NCBI GenBank assembly: GCA_037191015.1
Contig: JBBCKD010000015.1
Span: forward strand, 186,001-250,000
Direction of reading: 5' to 3'
Source: Ravibacter sp037191015
GTDB taxonomy: Bacteria > Bacteroidota > Bacteroidia > Cytophagales > Spirosomataceae
DNA: 64,000 nt
Shown here piece after piece: positions 52,548-61,785 of the stretch (its first letter is position 1; each line of letters starts with the position of its first letter). The position numbers and the translations under genes are program-made. The notes below the pieces were generated by a model, which was not told the origin of the DNA, searched no databases, and worked only from the letters and a program-made list of their open reading frames with translations.

Positions 52548-53843
52548 CTACAGCAGGTCCCGGCCTACGCAATAGTTCAGCTCCTCGATATGATCGTTTA
52601 CCGATTTCCGGGCTTCCAGGATGATCTGCTTGTTTTCCAGGTAGGCATTCATAAAGTCCAGGAATTCCAGCATGCTCATGTTCCGGTTGGTAAAATTCCG
52701 GGTATGGGCGAGTAACATTTCATCGAGAGCTGCTTCATAGTCGTTGTCGATTTTTGACGCGAGCTGCAGCGCGTTGAGCAGGTTGCTGTAAGCCAGCGCT
52801 ATTTCATTTTCTACTTCCGACGACTTGTATGCTGTCAGCCTCCTGCTTTGGTCGGCCAGGATCTGTGCTTGGCGGATATTGCCCTGGTTCCTGTCGAACA
52901 GGGGAAGGTCCATTACGACGCCGAAGCCGAAGAAGTTCAGCATCGTGTTGCCGTTCCGGTCGTAGGTGCCTTTCAGGGCCAGGTCGGGAACCCGCCTGGC
53001 TTTTTCGTAGTCGATAAGCCTGCTCGCGTGTGTCTCCCCGAGCTCGGCTATCCGGAGATCGGGGCGTGACAGCCTTGCCTGCTCCGTGATCTCGGCCACG
53101 GTATACCGGCGGAGAGAATCGATATTTCTGGCAAACCCGGCGTCTTTAAGACGGATCCGGGTAGCCGGCGGCAGGCGCAGCCACAGCTTAAGCTCTTTCT
53201 GGGCCTCATTATTCTGCCGGGCGATCTCACTGATATTCCTGCTGATCTCGAGCTCAAGCGCCTTCAGCCTGATCACCTCGCTCCGCGGGATGTACCCCTG
53301 GTCGGCCTGGCCCTGGTACGCTTTCATCAGCTGGTTGACGGAAGCCACCTGGTTGAGGTATATTTCTTCCCGCAGCTGCAGGTACTGGAGATTGGTGAGG
53401 TTTTTTCTTAACTCCACTTTAAGATTGCGCAAAAGCTCGTCGAAGCCGAACGCCGCTTTATCCGTATTGACCTGTTCGAGCGCAACCAGCCTGCTTCTTT
53501 TACGGGCGGTCTGTACCAGTTGCTGTACTTCGAAGCCGAACTGCTGGTTTTTGCCGAAATTTCCGAACAGGGGAGGCACAGCTTCCTGTCCGCCGGTTTG
53601 CCCTTTGGTAGCCCAGAGGTTTACCTGATCGAGCGTGAAATTGGGGTTAGGCCATAAGCGCGCCTGCTGAACGACGGCCTCGGCTTTTGGGATCTCCAGC
53701 TTTTCGGCTATCAGGAGCAGGTTTTCTTTTAAAAAGATCGCCTCACATTCCTGTCGGCTTAGTTCCAGCGTATCCTGCGCCAGAGCTTTACCCGTACCGC
53801 AAATGACCAAAAGAATAGGTGTGAGACAAAAAAGGATGCGCAT
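52548..53843 (-). CDS. TolC family outer-membrane channel (efflux operon)
   Basis: 431 residues. A signal peptide ends near residue 22 (CGTGKALAQ). Two OEP repeats are visible: LARP-like helical stretches from about 60 to 220, and a second from about 240 to 410, with the conserved region GFGVVMDLPLFDRNQGNIRQAQ and final YCVGRDLL. It forms the outer-membrane exit for the RND pump. It is the first gene of the efflux operon, 64 bp before the adaptor. Its upstream region carries three in-phase CTTAA boxes. Confidence 0.92.
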   Translation of the reverse strand: MRILFCLTPILLVICGTGKALAQDTLELSRQECEAIFLKENLLLIAEKLEIPKAEAVVQQARLWPNPNFTLDQVNLWATKGQTGGQEAVPPLFGNFGKNQQFGFEVQQLVQTARKRSRLVALEQVNTDKAAFGFDELLRNLKVELRKNLTNLQYLQLREEIYLNQVASVNQLMKAYQGQADQGYIPRSEVIRLKALELEISRNISEIARQNNEAQKELKLWLRLPPATRIRLKDAGFARNIDSLRRYTVAEITEQARLSRPDLRIAELGETHASRLIDYEKARRVPDLALKGTYDRNGNTMLNFFGFGVVMDLPLFDRNQGNIRQAQILADQSRRLTAYKSSEVENEIALAYSNLLNALQLASKIDNDYEAALDEMLLAHTRNFTNRNMSMLEFLDFMNAYLENKQIILEARKSVNDHIEELNYCVGRDLL

Positions 53844-53888
53844 AGAAAAAATACTAAAAATCGAATGCGCAAATTTTTAAAGGACTAC

Positions 53889-53925
53889 CTTAAAATAGGC
53901 TTAAAGACGATAAAATTTAGCTTAA
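53889..53925. promoter_or_regulatory. In-phase CTTAA boxes upstream of the efflux operon, candidate response-regulator site
   Basis: CTTAA occurs at 53889, 53900 and 53921, spacings of 11 and 21 bp, so all on one face of the helix. OmpR-family regulators bind direct repeats at about 10-11 bp. The boxes lie 46-82 bp upstream of the TolC-type start. The cognate regulator is encoded at 55491-56180. Binding is inferred. Confidence 0.5.
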
Positions 53926-53994
53926 TAGGATTGGGACGTATTATAAGTTCTTAGAGTCGGGAAGTGCGGATATTGTGAAAAAGCACAAAAGGAG

Positions 53995-54089
53995 AACCAT
54001 TAAGGAGTTAAGGATAGTTAAGGGGTTGGAGAACCGTTAAAGAGCTAAGGAATTAAGAAAACCTTAATTTTCTTAATTCCTTAATGGTT
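53995..54089. repeat. Nested inverted repeat of TTAAGG-type units
   Basis: AACCATTAAGGA (53995-54006) is the reverse complement of TCCTTAATGGTT (54078-54089). Inside, positions 54046-54061 and 54068-54083 form a second perfect 16-bp inverted repeat around CCTTAA. TTAAGG units recur between. It lies 28 bp downstream of the sensor kinase stop and may terminate that transcript. Confidence 0.65.
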
Positions 54090-54117
54090 AAAAAAACTCT
54101 TCTAATTGATAATTTCA

Positions 54118-55494
54118 TTAAGAAACATCAAACAGCAGCGATACCTCAAAGTTATTGAGAGACCCCTCCGAGTTACTATAGCGGATATCCCCTCCGTGGT
54201 GCAGGATGACCTGGTAAGTGAGCACCAGGCCAAGCCCGAAACCTTTTTTGTGCTGGCTGTTTTTCCCTCTGAAATATTGATGGAAAAGGAATTTCCGCTC
54301 TTCAGGCGCTATGGCTTCTCCCCGGTTAAAGAAGCTCAGGGTCAGGTACCTGGGGTGGGAGCCGTTGATCCGGATCTCTACGCGTCTGTCGCCGGAGTAC
54401 ATCGCGGCATTGGTGAGGAGGTTAAGAAATGCGTGCCGCATCAGCATTTCGTCGACAAGGAGCGTAAGCTTTTCTTCCGTAATGTTGTCGGGGAAATAAT
54501 ATACATCGAAATGAACTTCCGGGTAGATCACATTGAGCTCGCTGATGAGGTCGAACAGTATCTCATCGAGCCGTACCGGTTGTTTCCTGATCCCCTGGCC
54601 GGATTCTATCTTTGAGATCTCAAGTAATACCTGGATGATCCCGCCGAGCGATTTGGCTTTTTCGGCCTGCTGGAGAATGCCCGATTGCATTGATTTCAGA
54701 TCATGGCCGGCCGCCAGCTTTTCCAGCTCCGAAACCAGGATCGCGATGGGAGTTTTCAGCTCGTGCGAAATATGATGTACGGTATGCTTCTGAAAAGCGA
54801 AAGCTTCGCGGGTCCTTTTGAGCAGTTCGTTGAAGCGTTCGGTAAGATAGAAAATCTCGAAGGTCGTGGTGTCGGTTTTGACGGAAAAAACGCTTTCACT
54901 GCTCAGGTCATAGCTGTTGAGCGATTCGGCGAGGGCCCTGAGCGGTTTTGTGATCTTGTTGGACAGGTACAGGGAGATGAAAATGACCACAACCGATATC
55001 AGGAAAAACATTCCTACGAGCACGTTACGTAAAAAGCTCATTTTCGAATGTCCCAGGTTGTCGTAAGCTTTGCTGATCGCATAGTAGCCCTTATGGTTAT
55101 GCTCGGCATATACACCTATCAGATCATATTCCCCCTCGCGCGTCTCGATCCATCTCCTTGAGGGCGACAGCTGGTTGATGATCTGCTTCGCATGCGCTAT
55201 TTCGAGACTGTCGAGGCTGGCAAACACCAGGTCTTTTTTGCTATTGTAAATAAGCATCTTCTCGTCGTAGAAGTCGTGGATCGTCTGCTCATCCATCAGG
55301 TAGGCCAGCTCCTCGCTCATTTGCTTGTATTCTGCCAGGAGCTTGATCGTATACGTGATTTTATCATGCTGGTGCTGCTGGAACTCCTCCTCCCTGTTTT
55401 CGGCAAACAGTATATAGACGACAACGAACGCGACGGCCGTGAGCGCTATCACCGTACTGGAGAAGTTAATCAGTATTTTATCCCTGATTTTCAT
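54118..55494 (-). CDS. Sensor histidine kinase of the metal-efflux two-component system
   Basis: 458 residues. TM1 is at about 11-30 and TM2 at about 157-177, with a 125-residue periplasmic sensor between them and a HAMP region at 178-235. The phospho-acceptor is His244 in VHHISHELKTPIAIL. The C-terminal ATPase has the N, G1 and G2 boxes (NLLTNAAMYS, GFGLGLVLTYQ). It begins inside the last codons of the response regulator gene (4-bp overlap at 55491-55494). It presumably senses periplasmic metal and drives the efflux operon. It is CusS-like in layout, but the metal ligands are not identified. Confidence 0.93.
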   Translation of the reverse strand: MKIRDKILINFSSTVIALTAVAFVVVYILFAENREEEFQQHQHDKITYTIKLLAEYKQMSEELAYLMDEQTIHDFYDEKMLIYNSKKDLVFASLDSLEIAHAKQIINQLSPSRRWIETREGEYDLIGVYAEHNHKGYYAISKAYDNLGHSKMSFLRNVLVGMFFLISVVVIFISLYLSNKITKPLRALAESLNSYDLSSESVFSVKTDTTTFEIFYLTERFNELLKRTREAFAFQKHTVHHISHELKTPIAILVSELEKLAAGHDLKSMQSGILQQAEKAKSLGGIIQVLLEISKIESGQGIRKQPVRLDEILFDLISELNVIYPEVHFDVYYFPDNITEEKLTLLVDEMLMRHAFLNLLTNAAMYSGDRRVEIRINGSHPRYLTLSFFNRGEAIAPEERKFLFHQYFRGKNSQHKKGFGLGLVLTYQVILHHGGDIRYSNSEGSLNNFEVSLLFDVS

Positions 55495-56180
55495 AAGTCG
55501 AGATAATAGCCGTACCCGACCCTGGTACGAATGGTATTCCGGTTGAAAGGTTTATCGAGCTTGTTGCGCAGGAAATTTACATACACCTCGATGGTATTGG
55601 TATTAAAGCCTACCGCATTTCCCCATATTTCCTTGATCAGGTCGTTTTTGGAAACGATTTCGCCCGGAGTCTGCGACAGCCTGAGCAGGATCTGGTATTC
55701 CCGGGGAGTGAGCTCAATCTCATGTCCGTTCCGCCACACCTTCTTCTGCCGCCGGTCGATGACAATGTCCCCGGCCAGGATCTTTTCATCGGCTATCTCT
55801 TCCCCGTTGAACCTGCTTCTTTTCACCAGCGAACGGATCCGAAGTATAAGCTCCCTCATAAAGAAGGGTTTTGTAAGGTAGTCGTCAGCTCCGCAGTCGT
55901 ATCCCCTGATCTTGTCTTCCAGCTCGCTGAAGGCAGTCAGCATCAGTACCGGGGTGCGCGTGTTGAAGGTACGGAACTGGGAGCATAGCTCATACCCCGA
56001 CTTGCCCGGCAGGTTGATATCCATTACTACGCAGTCGAACGTATGCTGATTGAGCATGCGCTCGGCCAGCAGCCCGTCAAAAACATTGTGAACGGTCATG
56101 CTCTCGGCGGAAAGCGCTTCTTTGATGTTGGCGTTTAGCGTAGGATCGTCTTCTACAAGTAATACCTTCATGATAGACAA
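55491..56180 (-). CDS. OmpR/PhoB family response regulator
   Basis: 229 residues. The receiver domain has acidic residues EDD at 10-12, phospho-acceptor Asp54 (VVMDINLPGKSG) and the conserved Lys in DDYLTKPF. The winged-helix output domain spans about 130-228 (ELTPREYQILLRLSQTPGEIVSKNDLIKEIW). It overlaps the kinase gene by 4 bp, and both precede the efflux operon in the same direction. It is the likely activator of that operon through the CTTAA boxes at 53889-53925. It starts MSIMKVLL; the second Met is equally possible. Confidence 0.95.
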   Translation of the reverse strand: MSIMKVLLVEDDPTLNANIKEALSAESMTVHNVFDGLLAERMLNQHTFDCVVMDINLPGKSGYELCSQFRTFNTRTPVLMLTAFSELEDKIRGYDCGADDYLTKPFFMRELILRIRSLVKRSRFNGEEIADEKILAGDIVIDRRQKKVWRNGHEIELTPREYQILLRLSQTPGEIVSKNDLIKEIWGNAVGFNTNTIEVYVNFLRNKLDKPFNRNTIRTRVGYGYYLDL

Positions 56181-56289
56181 AGCTAGTATGAAAAGTCGAA
56201 AAGGCCATCCGCGTCCGGCTCATCTTCCGGGAGCGGTGGAAAGAAAATTATTCCTAATTTGCACTCTTTAGACAACCTCTGGGACAGAT

Positions 56290-58017
56290 ATGACTAACGA
56301 AGATATAGTAGAATTGCTGGATCTCAGCGCCAAGCTGATGGAGCTTCACGACGGAGATCCCAATAAAATAAAGTCCTACGCAACGGCGGCTTACTATCTG
56401 GACAAGTACAATGAGAGGCTGTTCGCAGACATGACGGAAGCCGAGCTTGTAAAATTGCAGGGAGTAGGGAAGAGCATAGCTTCCAGGATAAGGGAGATCG
56501 TGGATACCGGAACCTTCCCGGAGCTGAGCGAGCTGCTGGAAAGAACGCCGGAAGGTGTTCTCGAAATGTTTAAAATCAAGGGGATAGGAGTCAAGAAAAT
56601 CCGTACGATCTGGCGGGAGCTCGGCATCGAATCGGTCTACGAGCTGGAACAGGCATGCGAAAACGGATCGGTAGCCAAACTGAAGGGATTTGGAGGAAGT
56701 ACTCAACAGAAGATACTGGAATCGATTGCTTTTCTTAAGAGCCAGAGAGGGAAGCTCAGGATGGACAAAGCGGATTACCTGGCAGAAAAGCTGAAGGACG
56801 TCCTTCGGCAATATTTTGAAAAAGTAGAAATTTCCGGAACGTTGAGGCTGGGTTCGGAAGTGATAGACAAGCTTGAATTCCTGGTGGGAGCCGACTCGCC
56901 TGTGGATGTCCAGGAAAAGCTGAACCTCATACCGGAGCTTGAGGCCACCCCGAAAATATCCAGTCCCTTCATATGGCGGGGAAGACTAAGGGAATCGGGT
57001 GTAGCAGTAGAAATACGGACGGTAAACCCGGAGAGGTTCCAGGTAGAGCTTTTCCTGGATTCGGCCGGCCCCGATCACCTGGTGAAGAGAACCACCGGCG
57101 GCCTTAGCCTATTCCAGTTTGCCAGCCGTGGCAGCTTTGCCGACGAAGCCGACATTTACAAAGAAGCAGGCCTTCCCTACGTGATCCCCGAAATGCGGGA
57201 AGGACTTGCGGAATGGGACTGGGTCGGAGCCAACCAGGCTGAAGACCTTGTTACATGGGATAGCCTGAAGGGGATCCTGCATAATCACAGTACCTATTCC
57301 GACGGACGGAATACCCTGGAGCAGATGGCGGACTATTGCAGGGAGCTGGGTTTCGAGTACCTGGGGATAGCGGATCATTCTCAAAGCGCAGGATATGCCA
57401 ACGGGCTGACAGCAGACCGCGTACAGCTGCAGTGGCAGGAGATCGACCGGTTGAATGCCCGTTATGCCGCCGAAGGAAAAGAAAAGCCTTTCAGGATATT
57501 CAAAGGAATAGAATCGGATATTCTTGGCGACGGCTCGCTGGACTACCCTGATGAGGTGCTTTCCGGGTTTGATTTTGTCGTTGCATCTATACACAGTAAT
57601 CTCACCATGTCGCAGGATAAGGCGATGGACAGGTTGCTGAAGGCGATAGCTAACCCGTATACCACCATACTGGGGCACCCGACAGGACGCCTGCTGCTTT
57701 CCCGGGCCGGTTACCCGGTAGACCATAAGATCATTATAGACGCCTGTGCCGAGCATCATGTCGTTGTCGAGATCAATGCCAGCCCCTGGCGGCTTGACCT
57801 GGACTGGCGATGGATACAGTACTGTGTCGAAAAGGGAGTGATGCTCAGTATAAATCCCGATGCTCACGAAACGGCGGGCTATCTCGATATGCACTACGGA
57901 GTGAAAGTAGCCAGGAAAGGCGGCCTGACCAGGAAAAGCACTTTTAATGCACTGAGCGCTGAAGAAGTAGGGCGGTGGTTTGCGGAAAAACGGGCGAGGG
58001 TGCGAATTATGAGTTAA
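56290..58017 (+). CDS. PolX-like protein: HhH, degenerate polymerase palm and intact PHP domain
   Basis: 575 residues. The N-terminal PolX helix-hairpin-helix region (LQGVGKSIASRIREI, IKGIGVKKIRTIW) is complete. The palm region reads SGTLRLGSEVIDKLEFLVG at 182-200; active PolX has D-x-D here, but this protein has Lys194 and Glu196. The later catalytic position of the vDlR type is Glu241 (AVEIRTV). The PHP phosphoesterase domain is intact: HNHSTYSDG (His331/His333), GIADHS, FKGIESD, ASIHSN, LGHPTG, EINASP and NPDAHE. It may keep exonuclease or phosphoesterase activity without polymerisation. DNA repair is the family role. Confidence 0.88.
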   Translation: MTNEDIVELLDLSAKLMELHDGDPNKIKSYATAAYYLDKYNERLFADMTEAELVKLQGVGKSIASRIREIVDTGTFPELSELLERTPEGVLEMFKIKGIGVKKIRTIWRELGIESVYELEQACENGSVAKLKGFGGSTQQKILESIAFLKSQRGKLRMDKADYLAEKLKDVLRQYFEKVEISGTLRLGSEVIDKLEFLVGADSPVDVQEKLNLIPELEATPKISSPFIWRGRLRESGVAVEIRTVNPERFQVELFLDSAGPDHLVKRTTGGLSLFQFASRGSFADEADIYKEAGLPYVIPEMREGLAEWDWVGANQAEDLVTWDSLKGILHNHSTYSDGRNTLEQMADYCRELGFEYLGIADHSQSAGYANGLTADRVQLQWQEIDRLNARYAAEGKEKPFRIFKGIESDILGDGSLDYPDEVLSGFDFVVASIHSNLTMSQDKAMDRLLKAIANPYTTILGHPTGRLLLSRAGYPVDHKIIIDACAEHHVVVEINASPWRLDLDWRWIQYCVEKGVMLSINPDAHETAGYLDMHYGVKVARKGGLTRKSTFNALSAEEVGRWFAEKRARVRIMS

Positions 58018-58022
58018 CTTTG
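58015..58022 (+). promoter_or_regulatory. Candidate -7 element for the pseudouridine synthase gene
   Basis: TAACTTTG matches TAnnTTTG exactly, 63 bp before the start at 58085 and overlapping the stop codon of the PolX-like gene. No -33 partner is evident. Confidence 0.35.
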
Positions 58023-58084
58023 CACCGGTTTGGGAAGAGGGGATAAGTAATCTTCCTTTTTTGAATATTTAAGTTTGGGAATAA

Positions 58085-58819
58085 ATGCGCAGGGAAAAAC
58101 CGTATCAGGTAGTATACGAAGATAATCATTTACTGATAGTCAATAAGAGTGCGGGAGTACTGGTACAGGGAGACAGCACCGGCGACAAAAGCCTCGTTGA
58201 GTTGCTTAAAGCCTATATAAAAGGAAAATATAACAAACCGGGCGAGGTTTTCCTGCACCCGGTGCACCGCCTTGACCGTCCCGTAAGCGGGCTGGTTGTG
58301 TTTGCCCGGACTACCAAAGCCTTGGAGAGGATGACGGCCTTGTTTCGTAAAAGGGAGATCCAGAAAACCTACTGGGCCGTAGTGGGCAGAAAACCCGATG
58401 AGAAAGAGGGAAAGCTGGTCCACTGGCTGGTAAAAGACGAAAAAAGAAACCAGGTAACGGCTTACGACAGCCAGGTCCCGGATAGCCAGAAGGCGGAGCT
58501 CAGCTATCGCTGGCTGGGGGAGATAAACAAATTCCATCTCCTGGAAGTCTCGCCTGTTACCGGGCGTCCTCACCAGATCCGGGTTCAGCTATCGGAAATG
58601 GGTTGTCCTATACGGGGTGATGTAAAATACGGCTACAGCAAATTCAATCCTGGCAATAATATCAATCTTCACGCCCGGCGGTTGTTTTTTGAGCATCCTG
58701 TCAGGAAGGAGCCGCTGCTTTGCCGCGCCGGCGTACCGGCCGACGCTTTCTGGGAAGAATTCCTTACGCTTGATAAAGAGGAAATCAAGCTGGAGCATAT
58801 GAAATGGCTTCACGAGTAG
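58085..58819 (+). CDS. RluA family pseudouridine synthase
   Basis: 244 residues without an S4 domain. The catalytic Asp64 lies in PVHRLDRPVSGLVVFART, the RluA/RluC/RluD signature. The C-terminal motif SPVTGRPHQIRVQLSEMGCPI and LHARRLFFEHP are also typical. It converts a uridine in rRNA or tRNA to pseudouridine. The absence of an S4 domain and the short N-terminus place it closer to the TruC/RluA-like group. The target site is unknown. Confidence 0.93.
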   Translation: MRREKPYQVVYEDNHLLIVNKSAGVLVQGDSTGDKSLVELLKAYIKGKYNKPGEVFLHPVHRLDRPVSGLVVFARTTKALERMTALFRKREIQKTYWAVVGRKPDEKEGKLVHWLVKDEKRNQVTAYDSQVPDSQKAELSYRWLGEINKFHLLEVSPVTGRPHQIRVQLSEMGCPIRGDVKYGYSKFNPGNNINLHARRLFFEHPVRKEPLLCRAGVPADAFWEEFLTLDKEEIKLEHMKWLHE

Positions 58820-58841
58820 CGGGTTCCTGTTGACCCTAACC

Positions 58842-61715
58842 CTACTCCAGCGCCGTTTTGATCAGCTCCAGCTCCGTGTGGTGCTTATGTCCCTGGGCGG
58901 TTAAGGCGGTCCTGAGATCTTGCAGCGCTTTTTTCGAGGTGTCATTTTTTATAGCGCCTAACCTCCGGATCACGAAAGGCAGTATATTAGCCGGAGCGGA
59001 TTTCAAAGCCAGCCGGGCCGCCCTTTCAGGATCTGCAGCAACAGCAGGCTCCAGTGCATACCAGAGCATCAGGGGTTGGTTATGATCGCCTGCGTCCCCG
59101 GTTACAGGCAGGAGATTTTCGAGCATCTCCCAGCGGGACCCGACCGGCAGCCGCTGCAGGGCAGCCGCCAGATACAGCCTCACTACCGGGGATGCCTCGT
59201 TTTCCGAAAGCTTATTCAGGGATTTCAGTAACGATTCCGAGCCGTTGAAGAGTTCGGTAGCCAGCTGCACCGACCAGCTCCTGATATAAGCGTCTGCGTG
59301 AAGCAGCAGCCGGAGATAATCTTTTTCCTTCAGGCTCTCCGTAGCATGCAGCGTCCACAATGCCCTTAGCTTCCGGGTGACGTCCGGGTTTTTGTCAAGG
59401 ATCTTTTTCAGGGCCTTCACGTCTTTCGGCGATACCCCCCTTTCCTGCAGGATCAGCATTGATTGCCTTACATACCATTCATTCGGGTTCAGCAGGTTGG
59501 CGATAAGCGTGCTATTGTCCGACGTATATAAATTAACTTTTCTCCACTGATCGTTCCGGTGCGTAATCCTGAAGATCCGGCCCAGTGTCTTGTCGTGCAC
59601 ATCCGGGTTAGGGCTGTGGCATTGATTCTTGTCATACCAGTCTATCGCGTAAACCGATCCGCCTGCATCGTACCTCATGTTCAGCCATTGTGACCAGCTA
59701 TCGTTCATTTCGATAAAATCCGGGCGGTGCTTTCCTATATACCCCGTTCCTGCCCTTTCAGGATAGTCGACGTTAAGCCGTGACCCGTTGATATTGTTGA
59801 CGAAAAGCTGGTTCCGGTAGGATTCAGGCCAGGAGCCTCCCAGGTATACCATAGCTCCCGAATGAGCGTGCCCGCCGCCTTTTGCCGCCGAACGGAAATT
59901 GCCGGCATGCGGCCCTCTGTCGCCCACCCAGTGCACATGATCTGCGATGGTTTTGATGTCGTCGTAAGTATATTCGTTAAAGTGCTTGCCTGCCTGCCGC
60001 TGGTAGCGCGCCCCCTGGATGACATGGTAAAGGTGGGGAATTACGCATGCGGTGATAAACGCGTGGCCATAGTCGTTGAAGTCGATCCCCCAGGGGTTAC
60101 TGGTTCCTTCCGAAAATATTTCGAAGTTATGTTCCGTCGGATGGTATCTCCAGACGCAGGCGTTCAGCGGGATGCGTTTTTCATCGGGCGTGCCGGGCTT
60201 TCCTACTTTCGAGTGGGTAAATACGCCGTGCACGCCGTACAACCACCCATCCGGCCCCCAGCGCAGGTTATTCAGCGTTTCGTGCGTATCCTGGTATCCC
60301 CAGCCATCAAGTAAAACGCGCGGAGAACCTGCAGGCTTGTCTTTTTCGAAGTCGACCGGTACAAAAAGCAGTTGGGGGGCAGCGCCGATCCACAATCCGC
60401 CCATACCCAATTCAATACCGCTGACCAGGTTCAGCCCCTCCATGAATACCTTCCGGCTGTCGAGGCTCCCGTCGCCGTCGGTATCTTCGAAGATCAGGAT
60501 ACGGTCCTTGCCTTCGCCTTCTTTTGCCCTGACCGGGTAGGTATGTGCTTCCGCTACCCAAAGCCGGTTCCGCGCGTCGATAGTAAAGCTGATGGGCCTC
60601 ACAATTTCAGGCTCGGCCGCTGCCAGCGTTACTTTAAAGCCCTCGGGTACCGTCATGCCTGCGGCAGCCTCCTTCCCCGACAGACCGGCATATTTGATGA
60701 TATCCAGGGGCGGAAGTGTAATGATATCCTCCTTTTTGAGCTCGTTTTCGAATGCCGGTCTGACTGCATGAAAAAGGAAATCGTCGAAGTTGATATGGGC
60801 CGTTTTGTCGTCCTTGATATAGGGAATGATGGAAATGCCCGTTTCATTGTCGACGATCCTGATTCGGATCTCTTTACCTAGCTGACCGCCCAGGTCCACA
60901 ACGACGGGTTGCAAAGGAAATCTTCCCGAACCCGTAATACTGAAAAAAGGCTGTGTTGCCGATGCTTCGATCAGTTCTATGCGGGTGTCCTCAAGCGCTC
61001 CGCCCGATACCCGGAAAGAAGCAAAGGGGTGTGTAACCCTGAAGGGAACCGAAATAAGGGACCCTGTATTTTTATAGCTTTTTGTACCTCCAGTAGTCAG
61101 TGTAAAGTTGCCGCCGATACCTATGGAGACGTCTTTTTCATCGTATGCCGAAGCTTCCTCCCCGATCAGCAAAGGCTCGAACCCGCTCTTTTCTACGGCC
61201 CAGTCTGTAAGATCCCCTGTTTCAAAATTAAGGTTAAGCCGCCGTCCGTCTTTTTGCGGGACCTCGCCCGCGATTTCGCCTGCGGCCTCAACAGGGCCTT
61301 CCACGATAACAAACTTCCCGGCCATCCCGGCAATCCGGTGACCGGGTATAGTACAGTAGTAGATGTCGTCGGCTTCAGCGCGGAACTCGATGGTCGTGGA
61401 ATCTCCTTTCTCGAGCACCGTTTTACTTTGCACCCCCAGCTTCTCCAGCGCAATGTCGTGCGGCATCAGCTCGCCGTTTACGATAGTGATCCGGACCTTA
61501 TCGCCTTTGTTTGCTTTCAAAACGGGATTTCTCGTGCCGTCTTTCCTGAAGTAGCCGAGCATTGTGCTTTCAAGAACATAGGCTCTGGTGACCTTCGATG
61601 TATCAGGAGCAGTAGCGAAAGCGGCATCTACCGGCAGGGAAAACCAGATCAAATTAAAAAAGAACCAACTGCAGGTCCCCAGGCGCCGGATATGATTCGA
61701 AATCAGAAAGTCCAT
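58842..61715 (-). CDS. Cupredoxin domain fused to PVC-type membrane-bound dehydrogenase with HEAT repeats
   Basis: 957 residues. A signal segment covers about 1-36. A type-1 copper (azurin/nitrite-reductase-like) domain at about 40-140 has ligands His86 (LMPHDIA), Cys121 and His126 (YYCTIPGHRIAGM) and Met131. An interdomain beta region follows at about 150-345. The dehydrogenase beta-propeller begins near 355 (MTVPEGFKVTLAAAEPEIVRPI) and includes RNRLWVAEAHTYPVR, RILIFEDTDGDGSLDSRKVF and WGPDGWLYGVHG. The C-terminal 200 residues are HEAT-like helices (YIRSWSVQLATELF). Members of this family usually end in a haem c domain with CxxCH; none is present here. It is a probable periplasmic quinoprotein-like oxidase or dehydrogenase passing electrons to copper. 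Confidence 0.82.
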   Translation of the reverse strand: MDFLISNHIRRLGTCSWFFFNLIWFSLPVDAAFATAPDTSKVTRAYVLESTMLGYFRKDGTRNPVLKANKGDKVRITIVNGELMPHDIALEKLGVQSKTVLEKGDSTTIEFRAEADDIYYCTIPGHRIAGMAGKFVIVEGPVEAAGEIAGEVPQKDGRRLNLNFETGDLTDWAVEKSGFEPLLIGEEASAYDEKDVSIGIGGNFTLTTGGTKSYKNTGSLISVPFRVTHPFASFRVSGGALEDTRIELIEASATQPFFSITGSGRFPLQPVVVDLGGQLGKEIRIRIVDNETGISIIPYIKDDKTAHINFDDFLFHAVRPAFENELKKEDIITLPPLDIIKYAGLSGKEAAAGMTVPEGFKVTLAAAEPEIVRPISFTIDARNRLWVAEAHTYPVRAKEGEGKDRILIFEDTDGDGSLDSRKVFMEGLNLVSGIELGMGGLWIGAAPQLLFVPVDFEKDKPAGSPRVLLDGWGYQDTHETLNNLRWGPDGWLYGVHGVFTHSKVGKPGTPDEKRIPLNACVWRYHPTEHNFEIFSEGTSNPWGIDFNDYGHAFITACVIPHLYHVIQGARYQRQAGKHFNEYTYDDIKTIADHVHWVGDRGPHAGNFRSAAKGGGHAHSGAMVYLGGSWPESYRNQLFVNNINGSRLNVDYPERAGTGYIGKHRPDFIEMNDSWSQWLNMRYDAGGSVYAIDWYDKNQCHSPNPDVHDKTLGRIFRITHRNDQWRKVNLYTSDNSTLIANLLNPNEWYVRQSMLILQERGVSPKDVKALKKILDKNPDVTRKLRALWTLHATESLKEKDYLRLLLHADAYIRSWSVQLATELFNGSESLLKSLNKLSENEASPVVRLYLAAALQRLPVGSRWEMLENLLPVTGDAGDHNQPLMLWYALEPAVAADPERAARLALKSAPANILPFVIRRLGAIKNDTSKKALQDLRTALTAQGHKHHTELELIKTALE

Positions 61716-61785
61716 CGATTATAAGTGTCTATATGACAAGAAGATTTGTCTATAATAAAGACACCGGGATATAAAATCTAATCAA

